The translations under genes and the position numbers were made by a program. From the NCBI GenBank assembly GCA_030606765.1, contig JAUWFX010000041.1, forward strand, positions 1 through 11,778: 11,778 nt of DNA, given 5' to 3'. A model generated the notes under the pieces. That model was not told the DNA's origin. It saw nothing but the letters and a program-made list of their open reading frames with translations, and did not search any database. The stretch is from Dehalococcoidia bacterium (lineage in GTDB: Bacteria; Chloroflexota; Dehalococcoidia; GIF9; AB-539-J10). Positions 7,368-11,778 of the stretch are shown here, piece by piece (position 1 is the first letter of the stretch; each line of letters begins with the position of its first letter).

Positions 7368-7991
7368 GTGAAAGTGCCAGTTTATACTTTAAACGGTGAA
7401 GTTGCTGACCAAATAGAGCTTAACCAGGCCATTTTTGATCTTCCCTTTAATGGGGTGGTGGTTCACCAAGCAATGGCCCGACAATTAGCCAATAGACGCC
7501 ATGGTACTGCGTCTACCAAGACAAGAGGTGAGGTTAAAGGGAGCACGAGGAAACTCTATCAACAAAAGCATACTGGCAGAGCACGAAGGGGGGATATAAA
7601 ATCACCCCTGCTCAGGGGAGGTGGGGTAGTTTTTGGCCCCAAGCCACGCAACTATCGCCAATCGATGCCCCGGAAAATGAGGAGGTTAGCTTTGAAATGC
7701 CTCCTCTCCGCTAAAGTTAGAGAAGGAAATATAAGACTGGTACAGGAGCTTGATTTTAAGGGACCAAAGACAAAAGACATGATAAATGTTCTGTCCTCGC
7801 TCGGCATCGATTCCTCCACTTTAGTTCTTACTGCTCAATCCACACCCAATGTGGTTAAATCAGCGGCTAATTTGCCTGAAGTTAAAGTCCTACCTTCGGC
7901 TCTAATTAATGTATTGGATTTGCTTTCCTATGAAATGCTGGTAGCCACTGTACCGGCAATACACAACATAGAGCAAATTTGGGGTAAATAA
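7368..7991 (+). CDS. rplD: 50S ribosomal protein L4 (uL4)
   Basis: 23S rRNA-binding protein whose long loop lines the exit tunnel; 207 residues. The loop is visible as TKTRGEVKGSTRK followed by HTGRARRGDIKSPLLRGGGVVFGP (about residues 51-91). It starts with GTG, giving MKVPVYTLNGE as usual for the family, with AAGG 9 nt upstream; a second in-frame GTG two codons later (7374) is also possible. In E. coli L4 represses its own operon through a leader before rpsJ; no such leader exists here because fusA and rpsJ overlap. Confidence 0.97.
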   Translation: MKVPVYTLNGEVADQIELNQAIFDLPFNGVVVHQAMARQLANRRHGTASTKTRGEVKGSTRKLYQQKHTGRARRGDIKSPLLRGGGVVFGPKPRNYRQSMPRKMRRLALKCLLSAKVREGNIRLVQELDFKGPKTKDMINVLSSLGIDSSTLVLTAQSTPNVVKSAANLPEVKVLPSALINVLDLLSYEMLVATVPAIHNIEQIWGK

Positions 7992-7992
7992 A

Positions 7993-8277
7993 TTGCATCT
8001 TTACGAAGTTCTGCGGCGTCCTTTAATTACAGAGAAGGCTACTTCGCTTAAGGAGAGAGATAAATATGCCTTTGAGGTAGCGGGCAAGGCTACCAGGCCT
8101 CAGATTAAGGAGGCAGTGGAACAGGCTTTCAAGGTAGAGGTAAGCAAAGTCAATGTGATGACGGTGCCTGGGAAGACAAGAAGGTTTGGCAGGAGACAAG
8201 TAACTAGCTCACCCTGGAAAAAGGCAATAGTTACCTTGGCACCGGGACATAAAATTACTTTCTTTGAGGGTATCTAA
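7993..8277 (+). CDS. rplW: 50S ribosomal protein L23 (uL23)
   Basis: Tunnel-exit protein that provides a docking site for trigger factor and SRP; 94 residues, usual length. Motifs: LYEVLRRPLITEKAT at the N-terminus, KYAFEVAGKATRPQIKEAVE, and VSKVNVMTVPGKTRRFG. The start is a TTG one base after the rplD stop region; MHLYEVL fits the family, and only a weak GGGG motif lies upstream, so coupling to rplD is likely. The final TAA shares its last A with the ATG of the small bS22-like gene. Confidence 0.97.
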   Translation: MHLYEVLRRPLITEKATSLKERDKYAFEVAGKATRPQIKEAVEQAFKVEVSKVNVMTVPGKTRRFGRRQVTSSPWKKAIVTLAPGHKITFFEGI

Positions 8278-8372
8278 TGGGTTCAGTCGTTAAGTGGAGA
8301 AAAAAGAAGATGTCAAAACACAGACATCAGAAACTTCTTAAAAAAACTCGCTGGCAAAGGACGCACAAATAA
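8277..8372 (+). CDS. bS22/mS38-like small ribosomal protein (AURKAIP1/COX24 domain)
   Basis: A 31-residue gene exactly filling the space between rplW and rplB. It begins [19 protein letters not shown] and continues with [12 protein letters not shown]. This follows the pattern of mycobacterial bS22 and other bacterial AURKAIP1/COX24-domain proteins (MGSV-K-RRKRMSKKKHRKLL--TR-QRR, from memory), the relatives of mitochondrial mS38. Thirteen of 31 residues are Lys or Arg, three are His and two are Trp, fitting an RNA-threading peptide near the decoding centre. Translation support is strong: GAGGG (8266-8270) is 6 nt before the ATG, the start overlaps the rplW stop as TAATG, and rplB starts 10 nt after its stop. 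The family match is from recalled motifs, not a search. Confidence 0.85.
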   Translation: MGSVVKWRKKKMSKHRHQKLLKKTRWQRTHK

Positions 8373-8382
8373 GGAGCAAATC

Positions 8383-9222
8383 GTGGGATTAAGGACTTAT
8401 AAGCCAACTTCTCCAGGCAGGAGATTTATGTCTGGCGCTACTTTTGAAGAGTTGACCAAGGTAGCTCCTGAGAAATCCTTACTGGTGCCGCTGAAGAAGA
8501 AGGCAGGGCGTAATAGCCGAGGTGTTATAACTGTGCGTCATCGAGGTGGCGGCAGCAAGCGCAAACTTCGCCTTATCGATTTTAAGAGGGATAAAATTAC
8601 CGTTCCAGGAAAAATAGCTTCCATTGAATATGATCCTAATAGGTCAGCTCGCATTGCCCTAATTCATTATGCTGATGGAGAAAAGCGCTATATAATCGCC
8701 CCTCTGGGCGTCAAGCTGGGTGATACTATACAGGCAGGCGAGGATGTTGATATAAAACTTGGGAATGCCCTCCCATTGGAGTCCATTCCTGTGGGAACTT
8801 TAGTGCATAATGTTGAGTTTGAGCCAGGCAAAGGAGGAAAGCTTGTTCATAGCGCAGGGAGTTCTGCCGAAATTATAAGCAAGGAGGGCCAATATGTTGT
8901 ACTTAAACTCCCTTCGAGTGAACTACGTAAATTTCATAGTAAGTGCTGGGCTACTATTGGTCAGATAGGCAACGTTGACCACGAAAATATAAGGTTAGGC
9001 AAAGCTGGCAGGAAGCGATGGTCAGGTTGGAGACCTTCGGTCAGGGGTTCTGCTATGACTCCTCGTGACCACCCACATGGAGGTGGGGAGGGCAGAGCTC
9101 CGCGAGGAATGCCTCCGAAAACTCCCTGGGGAAAGCCAGCTTTGGGGGCTAAGACACGTCGTCGTAAAACGTCGGATAAAATGATTCTTAAACGGAGGAA
9201 ACAGGATGTCGCGGTCGCTTAA
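8383..9222 (+). CDS. rplB: 50S ribosomal protein L2 (uL2)
   Basis: Core 23S rRNA protein needed for subunit joining and peptidyl transferase assembly; 279 residues. Motifs: [45 protein letters not shown], and [14 protein letters not shown] with the conserved His of the HPHGGGEGR motif, then TPWGKPALG and a basic tail. The start is GTG with AAGGAG 6 nt upstream. Its 3' end overlaps rpsS by 17 nt, so the last residues (KQDVAVA) are encoded in the rpsS start region. Confidence 0.98.
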   Translation: MGLRTYKPTSPGRRFMSGATFEELTKVAPEKSLLVPLKKKAGRNSRGVITVRHRGGGSKRKLRLIDFKRDKITVPGKIASIEYDPNRSARIALIHYADGEKRYIIAPLGVKLGDTIQAGEDVDIKLGNALPLESIPVGTLVHNVEFEPGKGGKLVHSAGSSAEIISKEGQYVVLKLPSSELRKFHSKCWATIGQIGNVDHENIRLGKAGRKRWSGWRPSVRGSAMTPRDHPHGGGEGRAPRGMPPKTPWGKPALGAKTRRRKTSDKMILKRRKQDVAVA

Positions 9223-9496
9223 GAAGGGACCCTTTTGCAATGCTAAATTGCTTAAGAAAATAGAAGCGCTCAATAATTCGGGCGAGAAAACAGTGATAAA
9301 GACATGGTCTCGCTCCTCTACTATTTTGCCTGAAATGATAGGTCATACTATTGCAGTGCATAATGGCAGGAGGCATGTGCCCATTTTTATCACTGAAAAT
9401 ATGGTGGGGCATAAATTAGCAGAATTTGCGTCTACTAGGACATTCAGGGGCCATATCACCAAAGCTAAAATAACGGAACAGGCAAGGAAAAAATAA
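9206..9496 (+). CDS. rpsS: 30S ribosomal protein S19 (uS19)
   Basis: Head protein of the small subunit that works with S13 at the inter-subunit contacts; 96 residues, usual length. Motifs: [52 protein letters not shown] and TRTFRGH. GGAGG (9194-9198) lies 7 nt before the ATG, within the last codons of rplB. The rplV start follows 6 nt after the stop. Confidence 0.98.
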   Translation: MSRSLKKGPFCNAKLLKKIEALNNSGEKTVIKTWSRSSTILPEMIGHTIAVHNGRRHVPIFITENMVGHKLAEFASTRTFRGHITKAKITEQARKK

Positions 9497-9502
9497 GACG
9501 CA

Positions 9503-9841
9503 ATGAAGGTAAAAGCAGTAGCTAAGGAAATTGGCATTTCGCCTCAGAAGGTTCGGTTAGTGATAAATATGGTTAGAGGCAGAAAAGTTGACGAGGCATT
9601 GAATATCCTCAGTTTTTTGCCTACCCCCACAGCCAAGGCCGTGGCTAAAGTAATTAAATCGGCGGTAGCCAATGCTGAAAATAATTTTCAAATGCCGCCT
9701 GCTGAGCTTAGAATCACTGATATATTTGCTGATAAAGGGCATACCTTGAAGAGATTCCGCCCTCAGTCGAGAGGGAGAGTGAGTCCTATCTTAAAACGGG
9801 CTAGCAATATTACAGTTTTCGTTACTGAAGAGGAGAAATAG
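9503..9841 (+). CDS. rplV: 50S ribosomal protein L22 (uL22)
   Basis: 23S rRNA protein whose beta hairpin lines the exit tunnel constriction; 112 residues. Motifs: AVAKEIGISPQKVRLVINMVRGRKV, KSAVANAENNF, and the hairpin KRFRPQSRGRVSPILKRAS (about residues 83-101). A clear Shine-Dalgarno at the right distance is missing (AAGGA is about 15 nt upstream), so translation probably continues from rpsS across the 6-nt gap. Confidence 0.97.
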   Translation: MKVKAVAKEIGISPQKVRLVINMVRGRKVDEALNILSFLPTPTAKAVAKVIKSAVANAENNFQMPPAELRITDIFADKGHTLKRFRPQSRGRVSPILKRASNITVFVTEEEK

Positions 9842-9843
9842 TT

Positions 9844-10524
9844 TTGGGACACAAAGTTCATCCTTACGGTTTCAGGCTGGGTGTCAACCAGGATTGGCGA
9901 GCTAGGTGGTATGCTGAGAAAAACTATGCTCGGTTTCTTTTAGATGATTTAAAGCTGCGCAGAGTTGTGGAACAAAAATGTCTTGGAGGAGCAATTGCTC
10001 GGGTGGAAATTGAACGTCCGGGAGACGAGGTATATTTAACTCTTTACTCAGCTCGTCCTGGCATCTTGATTGGCCGAGGGGGACAAAATGTAGAAGCACT
10101 GAAGTCGGACCTGGAGAAGGTCAGTGGGGATAAAATTAGATTGACCATTAGGGAAGTTGAGCATCCTGAGCTCGAAGCTGCTTTAGTAGCTCGGAGCATA
10201 GCTGGGCGGCTTGAAGAGAGAATCCCTTTCCGCCGAGCTATGAAGCAGGCAGTCTTTCGAACTTTGCAAGCTGGTGCTAAGGGAATAAAGATAACGTGTG
10301 GTGGAAGGCTTGGTGGGCTCGAAATTGCTAGAACTGAGACCCTCCATCAAGGTCAAATGCCGTTGCATAAATTACGTGCCAATATCGATTATGGTTTTGC
10401 TGAAGCCCATACCTTGATGGGGCGTATTGGGGTTAAAGTGTGGATTTATAAGGGCGATATTATTCCTGAAATGAAGGAGAAAAATGCTACAGCCGAAACG
10501 AGTGAAGTATCGCAAGATACATAA
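9844..10524 (+). CDS. rpsC: 30S ribosomal protein S3 (uS3)
   Basis: mRNA entry-channel protein with helicase role; 226 residues. N-terminus [12 protein letters not shown], a type II KH domain with GRGG (77-80), the Arg130-Arg131 pair matching the E. coli helicase arginines, and the C-terminal [11 protein letters not shown]...IDYGFAEA region. It starts with TTG; GAGGAG (9830-9835) is 8 nt upstream. The last 13 codons, encoding an acidic-polar tail ending SEVSQDT, lie in the 41-nt overlap with rplP. Confidence 0.97.
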   Translation: MGHKVHPYGFRLGVNQDWRARWYAEKNYARFLLDDLKLRRVVEQKCLGGAIARVEIERPGDEVYLTLYSARPGILIGRGGQNVEALKSDLEKVSGDKIRLTIREVEHPELEAALVARSIAGRLEERIPFRRAMKQAVFRTLQAGAKGIKITCGGRLGGLEIARTETLHQGQMPLHKLRANIDYGFAEAHTLMGRIGVKVWIYKGDIIPEMKEKNATAETSEVSQDT

Positions 10525-10909
10525 AGGAAGGCTAAAAGGCGGCGCCCAGAGCGGGGATACCATTGTTTTTGGTGACTTTGGCATGAGGGCTGAGGAATCC
10601 GCTTGGGTAACAGCGCGACAAATCGAGGCAACCCGTCGCGTATTTGTCCGCTACTTGCATCGTGGGGGTAAACTATGGATACGAGTTTTCCCTGACAAAG
10701 CTGTGACTAAAAAACCTGCAGAGACAAGGATGGGCAGTGGGAAAGGCACTCTGGATCACTGGGTAGCCGTAGTTAAGAGAGGCAAAATCCTGTTCGAATT
10801 GGCTGGTGTAAATGAGGAGATGGCTTCGGAGGCAGCCCATCTCGCCTCCTCCAAGCTTCCTATAGCTACTAGTTTTGTCACGAAGGAAAGGCAGAAAGTT
10901 GCAAGCTAG
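10484..10909 (+). CDS. rplP: 50S ribosomal protein L16 (uL16)
   Basis: Late-assembling large-subunit protein near the A site and the central protuberance; 141 residues. Motifs: [71 protein letters not shown] and [19 protein letters not shown] (10474-10479) is 4 nt before the ATG. The start lies 41 nt inside rpsC, an unusually long overlap for this gene pair. Its last bases overlap the rpmC start by 11 nt. Confidence 0.97.
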   Translation: MLQPKRVKYRKIHKGRLKGGAQSGDTIVFGDFGMRAEESAWVTARQIEATRRVFVRYLHRGGKLWIRVFPDKAVTKKPAETRMGSGKGTLDHWVAVVKRGKILFELAGVNEEMASEAAHLASSKLPIATSFVTKERQKVAS

Positions 10910-11096
10910 CGAAATTCGCACTCTCAACAATGAAGAGCTATTAACGAAGCTCGAAGAAGCTCATGAGGAACTTTTTAACCTCCGTTTTCGCTTGGCCACT
11001 AGACAGTTGGGGAATCATCGAGAGATTCCTGAAGTGAAGAGAAGGATTGCTAAAATCAAGACTATTTTAAGGGAAAGAGAGCTTGGCATAGGATGA
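10899..11096 (+). CDS. rpmC: 50S ribosomal protein L29 (uL29)
   Basis: Small helical protein at the tunnel exit beside L23; 65 residues. I start it at the TTG at 10899, giving [14 protein letters not shown], which fits the family; the frame is open to another TTG at 10875 that would add eight basic residues not usual for L29. A purine-rich AAGGAAAGG lies upstream. The two helices end in [20 protein letters not shown] and a RERELGIG tail, close to my recollection of the Dehalococcoides protein, which is part of the taxonomic argument. It overlaps rplP by 11 nt and rpsQ by 4 nt (ATGA). Confidence 0.94.
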   Translation: MQASEIRTLNNEELLTKLEEAHEELFNLRFRLATRQLGNHREIPEVKRRIAKIKTILRERELGIG

Positions 11097-11389
11097 GTGA
11101 TCTCGGGAAAAGAAAGGTTAGAGAAGGCTTGGTGGTGAGTGACAAAATGGATAAAACCGTGGTGGTAGCTGTGGAAACTAGGAAAGTCCATCCACTCTAT
11201 AAGAAAGCTGTCAGAGGTACCAAGAAATATAAGGCTCATGACGAAAATAATGCCTGTAAAATTGGGGACAAAGTGAAGATTGTCGAGACTCGCCCTTTGT
11301 CCAAGGAGAAGAGTTGGCGGGTAGCGGAGATAATGTCTAAGAGGGAAGTGGTTGAAACCAAACCAAAGAAACCAAAGAAAAAGAAATGA
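11093..11389 (+). CDS. rpsQ: 30S ribosomal protein S17 (uS17)
   Basis: Primary 16S rRNA binder of OB fold; 98 residues. Motifs: [52 protein letters not shown] and [13 protein letters not shown]. The C-terminus carries a tail beyond the core, ending KPKKPKKKK (90-98), longer and more basic than in E. coli. It has ATGA overlaps at both ends, with rpmC and rplN. No good Shine-Dalgarno is visible, so coupling is likely. Confidence 0.97.
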   Translation: MSDLGKRKVREGLVVSDKMDKTVVVAVETRKVHPLYKKAVRGTKKYKAHDENNACKIGDKVKIVETRPLSKEKSWRVAEIMSKREVVETKPKKPKKKK

Positions 11390-11751
11390 TTCAGACTTAT
11401 ACCAGACTCAAGATAGCCGATAATACCGGGGCTAAGCAGATTATGTGCATTAATGTGTCTATTGGGGCAAGAAAATATGCCCGGATAGGCGACATCATTG
11501 TAGCCACGGTGAAGCGAGCGGTGCCCCATGGAATGGTGAAAAAGGGCGAGGTAGTGCGAGCTGTGGTTGTACGTGTGGCTAAGCCTTATCGCCGCTCTGA
11601 CGGCTCCTATATCAGATTTGATGAGAATGCCGCAGTCGTTCTTGGTGAAAAAAATAATCCTAAAGGCAGTCGCATTTTTGGTCCTGTAGCCCGAGAACTT
11701 AGAGATAAAAACTTCGCCAAGATAATATCCTTAGCCCCAGAGGTTCTTTAG
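11386..11751 (+). CDS. rplN: 50S ribosomal protein L14 (uL14)
   Basis: Large-subunit protein at the bridge to the small subunit and a docking site for RsfS; 121 residues, usual length. Motifs: [60 protein letters not shown] and [17 protein letters not shown]. The ATG overlaps the rpsQ stop (ATGA), and the upstream bases are only A-rich from the lysine codons, so its ribosomes probably come from rpsQ. Confidence 0.98.
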   Translation: MIQTYTRLKIADNTGAKQIMCINVSIGARKYARIGDIIVATVKRAVPHGMVKKGEVVRAVVVRVAKPYRRSDGSYIRFDENAAVVLGEKNNPKGSRIFGPVARELRDKNFAKIISLAPEVL

Positions 11752-11752
11752 A

Positions 11753-11778
11753 ATGAAAATCAGGAAAAACGATACTGT
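11753..11778 (+). CDS. rplX: 50S ribosomal protein L24 (uL24), first codons only
   Basis: The last 26 bases encode MKIRKNDT plus two bases, the usual L24 N-terminus (MKIRKGD-V). It starts one base after the rplN stop, with CAGAGG (11738-11743) 9 nt upstream, and L24 normally follows L14 in the spc cluster. The rest lies outside the window. Confidence 0.88.

Noticed and set aside
10875..10898. TTG at 10875 as the rpmC start
   Set aside because: It would add a basic octapeptide (LSRRKGRK) absent from usual L29 proteins; the TTG at 10899 gives the expected N-terminus and has a purine-rich site upstream.

Overview
The window looks like a bacterial chromosome segment from Chloroflexota, most likely class Dehalococcoidia. 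The reasons are the moderate GC content (judged by eye), the L29 sequence (ending [16 protein letters not shown]), which resembles what I recall of Dehalococcoides L29, and the lack of tuf between fusA and rpsJ. This placement is an inference from recalled sequences, not from a search. Every gene runs on the + strand.

Layout. (1) Positions 1-1529 hold the 3' part of a FabF-type beta-ketoacyl-ACP synthase followed 9 nt later by a FabG-type 3-oxoacyl-ACP reductase, a pair from type II fatty acid synthesis (FabF condenses, FabG reduces the resulting ketone). (2) Positions 1530-1926 are largely non-coding. They contain two copies of a 56-bp module (51/56 identical, 178 bp apart), each with a near-consensus sigma-70 promoter directly followed by a small palindrome placed at the expected transcription start. 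(3) Positions 1927-3081 encode a peptidase-U32-like protein with two cysteine clusters, probably transcribed from the second promoter copy and repressed by whatever binds the palindrome. (4) Positions 3082-3413 hold a promoter (TTGACA, 17-bp spacer, TAAATT) and an RNA leader of about 130 nt with mutually exclusive stems, upstream of rpsL. (5) From 3414 to the window end is one uninterrupted ribosomal-protein run: rpsL, rpsG, fusA, rpsJ, rplC, rplD, rplW, a 31-codon bS22/mS38-like gene, rplB, rpsS, rplV, rpsC, rplP, rpmC, rpsQ, rplN and the first codons of rplX.

The str, S10 and spc clusters are therefore joined in one likely transcription unit. No gap inside it exceeds 41 nt and many stops and starts overlap, so translational coupling is probably widespread. 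Start codons are mixed: GTG for rplD and rplB, TTG for rplW, rpsC and rpmC.

The most interesting items are the tiny basic ORF between rplW and rplB, which matches the bS22 / AURKAIP1-COX24 (mS38) ribosomal protein family; the duplicated promoter-operator module before the U32 gene; and the possible attenuator or autoregulatory leader before rpsL. I see no mobile elements, CRISPR arrays or tRNA/rRNA genes.
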